Source of the DNA: RECM01 sp047921215
GTDB lineage: Bacteria > Bacteroidota > Rhodothermia > Balneolales > Cyclonatronaceae
Assembly: GCA_047921215.1 (NCBI GenBank)
Contig: JBLRWO010000017.1
Span: 15,905-79,904 of the forward strand
Reading direction: 5' to 3'
Length of the DNA stretch: 64,000 nt
Shown: positions 17,053 through 26,072 of the stretch, one piece after another
How positions within the stretch are numbered: the first letter of the stretch is position 1
Layout: each line of letters opens with the position of its first letter
Translations under genes and position numbers: made by a program
Notes under the pieces: generated by a model
What the model was told of the DNA's origin: nothing
The model's input: the letters and a program-made list of their open reading frames with translations, nothing else
Databases searched by the model: none

Positions 17053-19302
17053 TTGGGAAATCTACTAAAGCAGGCGTTCATTTTTGGGTTCGCCTGTCTT
17101 TTTTTTACGGCTTCAGTACAAACGCTTTACGGGTTTGCAGTGGAGCAGGATGGCAGAGGGGCTGTCAGAGGTATCGTAACCGATGCAGAGACAGGTGAGC
17201 CAGTTGGATGGACCAGCATTTTGATAGAGGAGATAAATCGCTCAGCAGTTGCACACGAAGACGGCAGTTTCAGCTTCAGAAATATACCATCAGGGCGTTA
17301 TACTCTTAGAACGTACCGTCTTGGATATGAAAACTTTATACAGCGCATAGCCATAACTGCCAATGACACGTTGCAGATCAACATTGAGCTGAAGCGTTCC
17401 GTTTTCAGAGGAAGGGAGGTTGAGATTCGTGCCAACAGAAACACTGATGAATTGACTCGCCCGATCCGTACAATTTCTGGCACAGAACTCCGTCAGCAGC
17501 TTGGCAGAACACTGGCCGAAACCATTGTGAATGAGCCTGGGATGTCGCAGCGGTCGATGGGTTCAGCACCCGCAAGACCTGTACTAAGGGGGCTGGGTGG
17601 CGACCGTCTTCTCATTCTTGAAGACGGTAACCGGACCGGAGACATGTCGTCATCAGCACCGGATCATGCGGTCGCGATTGATCCGATGAATGCGGAGCGA
17701 ATTGAGATCATCCGGGGACCAGCCTCCTTGATTTACGGATCCAATACACTGGGTGGGGTTATAAATGTTTCGCGGGGGCAAATACCTACTGTGCTCACCG
17801 AACACCTTCACGGGAGCGGAAGTCTGCAACTTGAATCGGTAAACACCGGTGCTGGTTCAGGTTTCAATCTGGAAGGGACGAAGGGGAAAGTAACAGCCAG
17901 AGCCGATTTTAGTGCCAGAACGGCAAGTGATATTCAAACTGCTAAGGGCAGGCTGGACAATACTGCAATTAATACAGTCAGCGGTTCAGTTGGCGCCGGT
18001 TATATTAATCCCTGGGGAGTTCTTGGAATTTCGGGTAACATTTTTTCCAGTAACTACGGAATTCCCGGAGATTTCACCGGATCTCATCCCAACGGGGTGA
18101 AAATAGAATTGGTCAGAAGGCAATTGCATACCAAGCTTGACTACCTGCCCCAACTTGAATTTTTAAAACGAATCGATTTTAATCTGAGTTATAATTACTA
18201 TTTCCACAGAGAACTGGAATGGAGCACGCAGCGGGAAACTCACGATATTGTAGGTGCCCAGTATAAATTGCATACTCTCAACGTCAACACACTGCTCCGT
18301 AACAACAGCTGGGGACCATTTAGCAGTGGGATGTTCGGTCTGTTTGGAGAATACCGTGATTATACCTCTGGTGGATTCACTTTTACACCCCCCGTTCAGG
18401 AATTTGGACTCGCCCTGATGGCCTATCAGCAGGCTGTAACCGGAAGGCTTACAATTGATCTGTCGGGAAGATTTGATGTCAGGTCGGTCAATCCTGAAGA
18501 GGAGATCGAATCCAGAATCATTGGATTGATGCGAAGCCGTCGATTTAATGGCTTTTCGGCCGGAAGCCGGCTGACTTTTGAAATGACCAGATGGATGGAT
18601 ATTGGCATGAATTTTATGAAAACACTCAGATTGCCCGGAATAGAAGAACTGTACTCTGAAGGCCCGCATTTGCCCGCATACAGTTATGATACAGGTAATC
18701 CGGAACTGGATGCAGAGGAAGGATTCGGATTGGAGCTGTTCGCAAAAATCCACAATTCTGTAGCGAAGATAGATGCAGCTGTTTTCAGAAACTCTGTCAG
18801 AAATTATCTGTATCCCAGAAATACAGGCACAGAAAGTGAACGCCGTCCGCTGCCTGTTTACCAATACTCAGGCGATGATGTATTGATGCAGGGATGGGAA
18901 CTGAGCTATGAGTTAATGCTGATATGGAATTTTTCAACCTCTGGTACTCTCAGTTATGTAAGAGGTGAACTAACAGAGGATGACCAACCGCTCCCATTTA
19001 TGCCGCCACTAACCGGAAAGTTCGATCTTGAGTACAACCGGCGGGATTTTTCTGTAGGAACGTCTCTGCGTACAGCCTCCGCTCAGAACCGCCTTGGTGA
19101 ATTTGAAGAATCCACTGCCGGTTACAGGGTTTATGATCTTTTTGCCCGGTATATGTTTTCAAGTGGTAAGTATTTGCACACTTTTACTGTGGGCGTCGAT
19201 AATCTGACCGACGAAGATTACAGAATGCATCTGTCGCGTGTAAAATCAATTATGCCTGAACCCGGCCGGAATATCAAAATTTTATACCGTGTCTATTTTT
19301 AA
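17053..19302 (+). CDS. TonB-dependent outer-membrane receptor (ZnuD-like)
   Basis: A 749-residue receptor starting at a TTG (17053) with a signal peptide (residues 8-27). A carboxypeptidase-regulatory-like beta-sandwich (about 35-115; VRGIVTDAETGEPV, GRYTLRTYRLGY) precedes the plug (about 130-240) and the 22-strand barrel, which ends in an aromatic residue (YRVYF). The plug contains RGLGGDRLLILEDG, SAPDHAVAIDP, IEIIRGPASLIYG and GGVINV; the DHAVAIDP-RGPA combination is typical of the ZnuD-type zinc receptor group and relatives. Uptake would be energised by TonB-ExbBD, not encoded here. The upstream Asp/His-rich lipoprotein and palindromic operator support metal transport. The substrate remains inferred. 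Confidence 0.85.
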   Translation: MGNLLKQAFIFGFACLFFTASVQTLYGFAVEQDGRGAVRGIVTDAETGEPVGWTSILIEEINRSAVAHEDGSFSFRNIPSGRYTLRTYRLGYENFIQRIAITANDTLQINIELKRSVFRGREVEIRANRNTDELTRPIRTISGTELRQQLGRTLAETIVNEPGMSQRSMGSAPARPVLRGLGGDRLLILEDGNRTGDMSSSAPDHAVAIDPMNAERIEIIRGPASLIYGSNTLGGVINVSRGQIPTVLTEHLHGSGSLQLESVNTGAGSGFNLEGTKGKVTARADFSARTASDIQTAKGRLDNTAINTVSGSVGAGYINPWGVLGISGNIFSSNYGIPGDFTGSHPNGVKIELVRRQLHTKLDYLPQLEFLKRIDFNLSYNYYFHRELEWSTQRETHDIVGAQYKLHTLNVNTLLRNNSWGPFSSGMFGLFGEYRDYTSGGFTFTPPVQEFGLALMAYQQAVTGRLTIDLSGRFDVRSVNPEEEIESRIIGLMRSRRFNGFSAGSRLTFEMTRWMDIGMNFMKTLRLPGIEELYSEGPHLPAYSYDTGNPELDAEEGFGLELFAKIHNSVAKIDAAVFRNSVRNYLYPRNTGTESERRPLPVYQYSGDDVLMQGWELSYELMLIWNFSTSGTLSYVRGELTEDDQPLPFMPPLTGKFDLEYNRRDFSVGTSLRTASAQNRLGEFEESTAGYRVYDLFARYMFSSGKYLHTFTVGVDNLTDEDYRMHLSRVKSIMPEPGRNIKILYRVYF

Positions 19303-19451
19303 TTGGATGCAAATGACTTCCGGTGGATAATGGTATCAGAGGTGGAGACGAACAACCACTATAATATGTTTCATCTTAAAACACTTAATCTGGCTGGCAA
19401 ATTATTTACGGAGTGCTGATACCCGTTAGAGAAAGTGTGTCAGTTTCAGAT

Positions 19452-20432
19452 TCATTTACCGACAGGAAAAACCTTGTTTGTTTTTGATTTATCACCGGCA
19501 ATACTGAACCAGGTAAAAGTTGCGGTATTCATAATTTTATTCAGAGCACTTGCTACCAGCAGCATACCTGCAACATCGGCCGCCGGGACATTCATAGCCC
19601 GAGACAACTCAAAACTGGCCCCAAGAAAGAACATATCCTTTGCTGGCAACATGGGAAGCCAGCTGATCATAATTTTAACAGACAAATAAGTGATCCAAAC
19701 CGAGAGCGATACCTCCGGAAGAATCACCATCCACTGGAGCAATTGCATTGTATTGACAGCAAGTATCCGTATCAGGTGAAAACCACCGATTACAGCGAGC
19801 GATCTGCCGGGCAGGTAAAAAATCCGTTTTCTGAGTATTATCAGTGAGGAGATTATGCCTGTGATCACGGCAACGCCGACCACAGCCCAGCTTGTAGCAT
19901 CACTGTCGAGCAGGTTTAACTCTCCGGCAACCAGAAAATAGACAAGCAGCGTAACTGCAAATGATGTTGTGGCCATTGATGAGACAATGGTGTTATCCTT
20001 AATGGATCGCCACACCGACGATTCCGCCAGGCCGGTATTCTTTCTGGCCCACATTAACAGATAGATTTCACCCGAGTATCCGGCCACTTCGGAATTATAA
20101 ACGCGCTTCTGTTGAATAGCCGGTAATATTTTTAAATACGGCAGTTTCCAGGCATGCCGGTAAATTGCCGTTTCAATGAGCGGAAGGTTTAAATATATGC
20201 CTGCCAAAAGTAAATAAAATAGTGGCTCACCGGGTAATGCATACCATAGTTCGATCCACCCGATTGTAGTAATCTGATAGATCAGATATCCCAGAACTGC
20301 AAGAATGATAAAGTACCTGAATCCGCTGGTTACTATTTTCCCGGATCGCGTTTTGCTCCACACAAACCACCTTCTTTTCAGCAGCCGAAAGTTTATATAA
20401 ATATTCCGGTTTGTTTTTGACACATTTTTCAT
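19452..20432 (-). CDS. Multi-pass membrane protein (UPF0104/LPG-synthase-flippase-like)
   Basis: A 326-residue integral membrane protein with about eight hydrophobic segments (for example residues 40-58, 69-86, 146-166 and 178-199). The overall pattern, with a long cytosolic start and the late 'LPAKDMFFLGASFELSRAM' stretch, resembles the UPF0104/lysylphosphatidylglycerol synthase transmembrane family, but I recognise no diagnostic motif. Its ATG overlaps the stop of the KefB-type gene by four bases (ATGA), so translation is coupled and a shared process at the membrane is likely. It converges on the TonB-receptor gene. Confidence 0.55.
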   Translation of the reverse strand: MKNVSKTNRNIYINFRLLKRRWFVWSKTRSGKIVTSGFRYFIILAVLGYLIYQITTIGWIELWYALPGEPLFYLLLAGIYLNLPLIETAIYRHAWKLPYLKILPAIQQKRVYNSEVAGYSGEIYLLMWARKNTGLAESSVWRSIKDNTIVSSMATTSFAVTLLVYFLVAGELNLLDSDATSWAVVGVAVITGIISSLIILRKRIFYLPGRSLAVIGGFHLIRILAVNTMQLLQWMVILPEVSLSVWITYLSVKIMISWLPMLPAKDMFFLGASFELSRAMNVPAADVAGMLLVASALNKIMNTATFTWFSIAGDKSKTNKVFPVGK

Positions 20433-22411
20433 CCTGCCAGTCCTTCAACGGCATTTCGAATATCATTGTGTTTACCGATCAGCAGTAGTATATCATCCTC
20501 ATGGATAGTCGTATCGGCATCCGGGTTTTGTATAAAGTTTTCCTTTCTTTGTATCGCAATGACATTTACACCGTAGCTGTTTCTGATTTGTAGCTCTGCT
20601 ATTGATTTGTCACACGCCGGACTGCCTGACTTGATTCTGGCAGGAGTAACTTCAATATCATTCAGGTCAAAAGGTAAATCATCAAGGGTCTGAGATTCCG
20701 GTTTTGAAATTCTAAACATTCCATAGCTGTCTGATCTTACTTCTCTTATAAAATCATTGATTTCATTTTCTGGGATCAGATATTTTTTCAGTACGCGGGT
20801 GAAAATTTGTATCGAGGTTTCAAACTCTTCCGGAATTACCACATCGGCGCCCAGTTCCAGCAGGGATGGAACTTCACCTGTAAATCGGGTTCTGGCTACG
20901 ATATGTATATTGGGATTTAATTCACGGGCCATTTTGACGATACGACGTGTGTTAACCGGGTCAGAAATGGCAACAACCATAATTCTGGCCGTATTGATCT
21001 TCGCATGGTTTAGTATTTCCGGATGGCTGGCGTCACCAAAAAATATGGGTTCTCCTTTCTTTTTTTCTTCCCTGACGGTATCGGGATTCATTTCGACGGC
21101 TACATAAGGAATTCCGCCAAGTTTTGCGGCCCTTGCCAAGTTGGAACCGTTAAGTCCAAAGCCAATAATTATCAAATGGTCTTGCTTGCCGCGGAACTCG
21201 TCAGGCTCTCTTTTCTGCCATCCCTTTCTCAACCATTGAGGAACCGGCAGTTTTAACGCAAATTTGGCAATAGCAGTTGATCCGTTGATTACAAAAGGTG
21301 TAACAGCCATTGTAAGTACGGAAAAAGACAAAAACAATTGATAGGCATCACCAGAGATAAGACCGTATTCAATACCAACTCTCGATAATATAAAGGAAAA
21401 CTCACCTACCTGGCTCAGTCCGAGTCCTGCAATTATCATTATACGAAACGGAAATCCGAGTAAACCTACTACTGCACCAGCAATAATTGCCTTTACAATT
21501 AAAACAACTATACCGGTAGTAATGATTAACACAATATTTCCAAAAAGGTATTCGAGGTTCAGGAGCATTCCAATGGAGACGAAAAACAGGCTTGTAAATA
21601 CATCCTTGAAAGGAATAATATTGCCGACTGCAGCATGACTATATTCCGATTCGGAGATGATAAGACCTGCAAGAAAAGCGCCAAGCGACAGGGATAAACC
21701 CAGACTTGAGGTCAGCCATGCAACTGCAAAAGCGATAACAACGATTGACAGAATAAATAACTCACGGTTTCTTGTCTTGGCTATCTGATGTAGTATAATC
21801 GGCACAATATAGTAGGCCGATACTATCACAAATACTACAATAAGTCCCGCTTTCAATAAGAGTCCCCAAATGGTTTCCGTCATTTCATTGTCTGCTCCTG
21901 CCAAAAAAGGGACAATCAGCATCATGGGAACAATAATAACATCCTGAAAAATTAGAATGCCCAGCATATTACGGCCCTGGGGTGTGTCGATTTCACCCCG
22001 GTCCTGAATCTGATTCAAAACTATGGCGGTACTGCTGAGGGCAATGAGAAAACCCCAAAAAACTGATTCACCATAACTGAAATCAAGATACTGTGTAAAG
22101 AAATAGGCTGTTGAACCTGTAATGAGTACCTGCAAACCCCCGCCTATAAGTACGATTTTTTTGATTTTGATCAGTTGTTTGATCGAAAATTCCAGGCCGA
22201 TAGTAAAGAGAAGCAACATAATCCCGACTTCAGCCATCACTTCAACTTCGTGTATAGCCGAGACTAAAGCGAAACCATACGGTCCGGCGATGAGACCAGT
22301 AATAAGAAGACCTACAATGGTCGGAATACGAATAAGTTGGCAAATATAGACAACAACTACAGACAGCGCGAAAATAGTAACTATTTCACCTAATAAGGGG
22401 ATACCCTCCAT
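20429..22411 (-). CDS. KefB-type monovalent cation:proton antiporter with RCK domains
   Basis: A 660-residue CPA2-family protein. The first 380 residues form a 12-13-helix Na+/H+-exchanger domain (IVGLLITGLIAGPYGF, GLSLSLGAFLAGLIISES). This is followed by an RCK/TrkA-N nucleotide-binding domain (LIIIGFGLNGSNLARAAK from about 419, with the Gly-x-Gly loop) and a TrkA-C domain at the end (about 575-655). Such proteins exchange K+ or Na+ for protons and are gated by NAD(H) or thiol adducts. The RCK glycine motif is intact. It lies 100 bp after the dipeptidase gene and overlaps the next membrane gene by four bases. Confidence 0.9.
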   Translation of the reverse strand: MEGIPLLGEIVTIFALSVVVVYICQLIRIPTIVGLLITGLIAGPYGFALVSAIHEVEVMAEVGIMLLLFTIGLEFSIKQLIKIKKIVLIGGGLQVLITGSTAYFFTQYLDFSYGESVFWGFLIALSSTAIVLNQIQDRGEIDTPQGRNMLGILIFQDVIIVPMMLIVPFLAGADNEMTETIWGLLLKAGLIVVFVIVSAYYIVPIILHQIAKTRNRELFILSIVVIAFAVAWLTSSLGLSLSLGAFLAGLIISESEYSHAAVGNIIPFKDVFTSLFFVSIGMLLNLEYLFGNIVLIITTGIVVLIVKAIIAGAVVGLLGFPFRIMIIAGLGLSQVGEFSFILSRVGIEYGLISGDAYQLFLSFSVLTMAVTPFVINGSTAIAKFALKLPVPQWLRKGWQKREPDEFRGKQDHLIIIGFGLNGSNLARAAKLGGIPYVAVEMNPDTVREEKKKGEPIFFGDASHPEILNHAKINTARIMVVAISDPVNTRRIVKMARELNPNIHIVARTRFTGEVPSLLELGADVVIPEEFETSIQIFTRVLKKYLIPENEINDFIREVRSDSYGMFRISKPESQTLDDLPFDLNDIEVTPARIKSGSPACDKSIAELQIRNSYGVNVIAIQRKENFIQNPDADTTIHEDDILLLIGKHNDIRNAVEGLAG

Positions 22412-22511
22412 ACAATGCTATTTGAAAATGTTAATTAAATATCCAGTTATAAAGAAATATAGTACGCATGAGACTGGTGAAAAACTTGTTTTTCCCGATT
22501 TAACACAAAGA

Positions 22512-24623
22512 TCATTGCTTCTGTATTACGGCATCCTCCCGGTTCCCGTATTCCGACCAGGAACCCTCATAAGCCCGAACCGAATCATACCCCATCAGAC
22601 GGAGGGTGAAATATGCATGTGATCCGCGTACATTCGTGTGACAATGGGGTATAACTTCCTTGTCGCGTGTTATGCCCAGGGCATCGTACTGCTGCTGTAT
22701 GGCCAAAGCGGGCAGAAAATAGGGGATACCCTCCGGTTCAAGCACTTTTCGCCATTCAAGGTTTACGGCATTCGGGATGTGTCCGCTGTAGGCAGCTCTT
22801 TCATCCGCGCCGGTGAATTCGTCTTCGGAACGGGCATCAAAGATAATTTTATCTGACTGGCCGGATGCGGCAAGTACATATTCAAATGAGCAGAATTTTT
22901 CTTCTTGAACATCCACGGCAAATGTTCCTGCTTCTCTGGTAATGGGTCTGGCTGTAACAGGAAGACCGGCTGCAAGCCATCCGGCAAATCCGCCGTTCAG
23001 GATTGCTGCTTTCGAAAAGCCGTAATAATCGAGTGCATAGAACAGCCGCGCTGATGCCAGGGAATTCCCGCTGTCGTAAATAACCACGTTATCATTCCCT
23101 GAAAGCCCGATTTCCCGCATCATTTGTTCAAATGCACCGGGGCCGATCAGATGGTTTGCAACCGGGTTATCGGGATCAGTCAGTTTTGATACTACCGGAA
23201 AACGGACCGCGCCGGGTATGAGCGAATCTCCCGCTTCTTCACGTGCATCGATCAGGAAAACCAGCTGGCTTGCAAGCCGTTCATGAAGCTCAACAGCCTC
23301 GACAAGAAGATGCCGGTTTGGATAGGTGGGCAGGGTATCAACATAGTCTTGTTTTGCTATGGTATCGGTGATAACAAGTTCAGAAGGCTCATTACCCATC
23401 TGCAATCGTTGTGAAACTGCTTCGGCTTGTCTGAATACACGAAGCAGGTTGCGGCCGGCTATATTCATTATTTCATCGTCACTGTAGCCGCGGCGCAATA
23501 GTTCAGCAAAAAGATCCGGATATGTGGAGACATCCTCCAGACCAATCGGGAGCGATCTTATTCCATCATAATCGCCACCGATACCGATATATTCAGAGCC
23601 GATCAGGTTTCTGATGTGGTCAATATGATCGGCTACCTGTGCCAAAGTAGCCTCAGGTGCTGTGTTTTGTTCAGCCCATATCTGCATCTCACTGTCTATC
23701 AGGTCGGGATGATCGGGGTAGATTTCATTGAGCCGGCTGTTTTCTGCTGCACGCTTTTCCATCCAGATTCTGAGCTCTTCTGAAATATAGGCCGGTACAA
23801 AGGTCACCATTACAATGCCATTGTTTTCCTTTACCAGCTGGAGCACATTGTCGGGTATATTCCTGGGATGAGCGTTAATGGCAGCTGCCGATGAATGTGA
23901 AAAGATAACAGGTGCAGCAGATGTCTCTATCGCATGAATCATGGTTTGCTCTGAAACATGAGAGAGATCTACAAGCATACCCAAACGGTTCATCTCCCGA
24001 ACAACTTCGCGGCCAAATTCTGACAAACCGTTGCTTTTGGGGTCGTCTGTGGCCGAATCCGCCCAGTCTATAGTGCGTGAATGGGTCAGGCCCATATATC
24101 GCGCCCCCAGTTTGTAAAATGTACGCAGAACACCCAGTGAGTTACCAATGGAATGGCCACCCTCCATACCGATCAGCGATGCGATTTTATCATCGGCGAA
24201 TATTCTCTCGATATCTTCGGCTGAAAAAGCCACTTCAAAATGATCAGGATATCTTTCGGCCATTCTGTATACAAAATCGATCTGTTCAAGTGTGGCCTGA
24301 ACTGACTCGCTTTCCGGGGTATTCGGAGATACATATACCGACCAGAATTGTGCACCAACCTGACCTTTACGCAGTCGGTTAACGTCGGTGTGCATGGGCC
24401 GGTCCAAACGGGTGGTCTCCATCAGATCAAGCACAGAAAATTTATAACCCGCCCGGTGCCGGTATTGTATCGGAACATCGTTATGACCGTCTATGAGTGG
24501 AACCTGGCTCAGCAATCTAACGGCCGCTTCACGATTGATGTCGCCGGTAGACTGACGGGCAAGAACGAAGGATTGTTGGAGAAGGATTAACAGGGTGAAC
24601 ATAAGGACAGCTGTGCGCATCAT
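22512..24623 (-). CDS. Secreted M19 dipeptidase fused to a tandem rhodanese sulfurtransferase
   Basis: The 703-residue protein has a signal peptide (residues 4-22) and two enzyme modules. Residues 30-400 are a membrane-dipeptidase (M19) barrel with all metal ligands visible: H47-x-D49, E154 (GMEGG), H222 (LSH), H243 (FSH) and D351 (GGDYD). Residues 430-698 are a two-domain 3-mercaptopyruvate/thiosulfate sulfurtransferase: the first rhodanese domain lacks the catalytic cysteine (D517-SGN), and the second has the active loop C661-HTNVR with GSHAYF after it. Both modules therefore look active. The combination suggests hydrolysis of cysteine-containing dipeptides coupled to sulfur transfer outside the cytoplasm. 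The reading frame is continuous, with no sign of a frameshift join. Confidence 0.88.
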   Translation of the reverse strand: MMRTAVLMFTLLILLQQSFVLARQSTGDINREAAVRLLSQVPLIDGHNDVPIQYRHRAGYKFSVLDLMETTRLDRPMHTDVNRLRKGQVGAQFWSVYVSPNTPESESVQATLEQIDFVYRMAERYPDHFEVAFSAEDIERIFADDKIASLIGMEGGHSIGNSLGVLRTFYKLGARYMGLTHSRTIDWADSATDDPKSNGLSEFGREVVREMNRLGMLVDLSHVSEQTMIHAIETSAAPVIFSHSSAAAINAHPRNIPDNVLQLVKENNGIVMVTFVPAYISEELRIWMEKRAAENSRLNEIYPDHPDLIDSEMQIWAEQNTAPEATLAQVADHIDHIRNLIGSEYIGIGGDYDGIRSLPIGLEDVSTYPDLFAELLRRGYSDDEIMNIAGRNLLRVFRQAEAVSQRLQMGNEPSELVITDTIAKQDYVDTLPTYPNRHLLVEAVELHERLASQLVFLIDAREEAGDSLIPGAVRFPVVSKLTDPDNPVANHLIGPGAFEQMMREIGLSGNDNVVIYDSGNSLASARLFYALDYYGFSKAAILNGGFAGWLAAGLPVTARPITREAGTFAVDVQEEKFCSFEYVLAASGQSDKIIFDARSEDEFTGADERAAYSGHIPNAVNLEWRKVLEPEGIPYFLPALAIQQQYDALGITRDKEVIPHCHTNVRGSHAYFTLRLMGYDSVRAYEGSWSEYGNREDAVIQKQ

Positions 24624-25003
24624 GGAACTGGTTTTGGATTATTTAATGGCGCAAAATAGGTAAAAGCGTTGAATTCAGCAGATTTATGTTACCTGACGGC
24701 TGTAGCTTTTTTTAATTAATCAGATAATTCACTTCTACTAAAATTCAATAAATGATCTGTAGATATCATTACCTAATGTGTGCGTATTTGAAAAAGCAGA
24801 TAAACTTTTGCCGAAAACACAATACTTTTTCACGGATGAGAGAAAAAATTAGTACTGCAATCAGATCATGTATGAATGATAGTGTTCACCAATGTAGATA
24901 TATGGAATTAGCCAAGGTTATTGATAATTTTGGGATTAATCTATATTATGTCCCCCTTGATACGAACACCTGATAAAAGTTAGAGGCTGCCGAGGTATAA
25001 AGC
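24624..25003. other. Intergenic region without a supported gene
   Basis: This 380-bp AT-rich gap separates divergent genes. A 73-codon open frame at 24752-24973 has no signal, no family resemblance and unusual composition (many Cys, His and Arg), so I do not call it. A TAATTTTG at 24925-24932 fits the Bacteroidota TAnnTTTG -7 element and lies 72 bp ahead of the first small membrane gene, but no good -33 partner is visible. Confidence 0.5.
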
Positions 25004-25393
25004 TTGAAGGATCTTTTTCTGAATTACTGGACACTACTGACGGATAAAGCATTCGAACTCAGTACCTATTATGGAGTGGACCCCATAATGTTCGGTCTGC
25101 TGTATGCTGGAACAATACCACTCTTGTGGTTGAGTATAGGCTGGATTATCCGGAATATTAACAAAAAGCTGTCTGTTACCATCCCTCTTGTGATCACGGT
25201 TTTGTGTTATTCTGGCACCTATATCTATCTTTTAATTGCCGGTCAAAATATTCCTTTTTGGGTGTATGGTATTGCCGTAGTAATGACAGGATACAGTGGT
25301 TATGGTATCTGTAAAAAAATATCCGGCAAGGCGAATGAGACCGGTATGAAGAAAGAACTCAATTCCGGTAATTCCGAATATATCAATACATAA
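25004..25393 (+). CDS. Small three-helix membrane protein, copy A
   Basis: A 129-residue protein starting at a TTG (25004). Three hydrophobic segments are visible (about residues 29-47, 57-76 and 82-98). It shares with the next gene the pattern 'YGV(D/N)P-(I/F)-(M/F)FG-x-(L/I)YxG-(T/A)IP-x-x-WLS' and, further on, 'Y-x-YL-x-I-x-GQN-(I/V)-P-x-WVY', so the two are tandem paralogs. The family is not one I can name. The GQNxPxWVY motif is the best-conserved point and lies between helices 2 and 3. The protein sits upstream of a flavoprotein; an electron-transfer or membrane-anchor role is possible but unproven. Confidence 0.65.
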   Translation: MKDLFLNYWTLLTDKAFELSTYYGVDPIMFGLLYAGTIPLLWLSIGWIIRNINKKLSVTIPLVITVLCYSGTYIYLLIAGQNIPFWVYGIAVVMTGYSGYGICKKISGKANETGMKKELNSGNSEYINT

Positions 25394-25727
25394 GCTGCCT
25401 GCCCTCTGCTATCAAAATCCATCAGCATTCTTCCCGCTTTTTTCAGTGATGCATATTTTGGTTTAAATCCACTGTTGTGTCGCAGTGTTAATAAAATTAC
25501 AGCAGCCTCATGCAATAACAGATGTTTAACGTAGTATATGCAGGTAATACTTTTCGAACGGGTTAATCAGGATAGTACAGACGTGATTTATTATGAATAA
25601 TGATGTGACAGATATGTGATTAATGAGCGATGGATGTACCCTATTATATGAGCATGTGATTGTATTTGATCGCAGTATGTAAAATCAGTAGCGTTGAAAT
25701 TATAAACATTAACATTAACCATAATTT
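25394..25727. other. Intergenic region between the paralogous membrane genes
   Basis: This 334-bp spacer has no supported gene. A minus-strand open frame reaching from 25515 into the preceding gene is judged a shadow. The last 30 bp are AT-rich with a repeated ATTAAC unit and probably hold the promoter and leader of the second membrane gene. The long gap suggests that the two paralogs are transcribed separately. Confidence 0.45.
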
Positions 25728-26072
25728 ATGGAGATCATAGATACTATAAGAGCCTGGTTTTTCTCTCTTGGTGAGGGGTATGGAGTAAATCCGTTTATTT
25801 TCGGTGCCATCTATATCGGAGCTATACCTTTTTTCTGGCTGTCCAGTGCCTGGCTTGTGCGAAATATCAGGCGTAAACGACCTATAGCTCCACCGGTCAT
25901 AGCTATGTCGGCATGTGCGGTGTCATCATACAGTTATCTTATCATTGTGGGGCAGAACGTTCCCCTTTGGGTATATCTTATCATTGTTGCGATCGTCATA
26001 TACTCATTCTACGCCACCTGGCAAACTATCAGAACAAAGCGTAAGGAGAGTGCCGTTGAAATGGGAGTATGA
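25728..26072 (+). CDS. Small three-helix membrane protein, copy B
   Basis: A 114-residue paralog of the preceding small membrane protein, with the same three helices and the shared motifs YGVNPFIFGAIYIGAIPFFW and GQNVPLWVY. The basic loop 'RNIRRKRP' after helix 1 predicts a cytosolic loop. The start is ATG. Its 3' end overlaps the flavoprotein start by 17 bases, and it carries the ribosome-binding site of that gene, so the two are translationally linked. This is the strongest clue that the membrane protein works with the flavoprotein. Confidence 0.7.
   Translation: MEIIDTIRAWFFSLGEGYGVNPFIFGAIYIGAIPFFWLSSAWLVRNIRRKRPIAPPVIAMSACAVSSYSYLIIVGQNVPLWVYLIIVAIVIYSFYATWQTIRTKRKESAVEMGV
26043..26048 (+). 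promoter_or_regulatory. Ribosome-binding site deciding the flavoprotein start
   Basis: AAGGAG lies seven bases before the TTG at 26056. The alternative ATG at 26074 is 25 bases away, too far for this site. This fixes the start at the TTG and leaves the residues WEYD in front of the FAD-binding strand, as in related reductases. Confidence 0.7.

Noticed and set aside
24752..24973. 73-codon frame before the small membrane protein
   Set aside because: Odd residue composition, no start context and no recognised motif.
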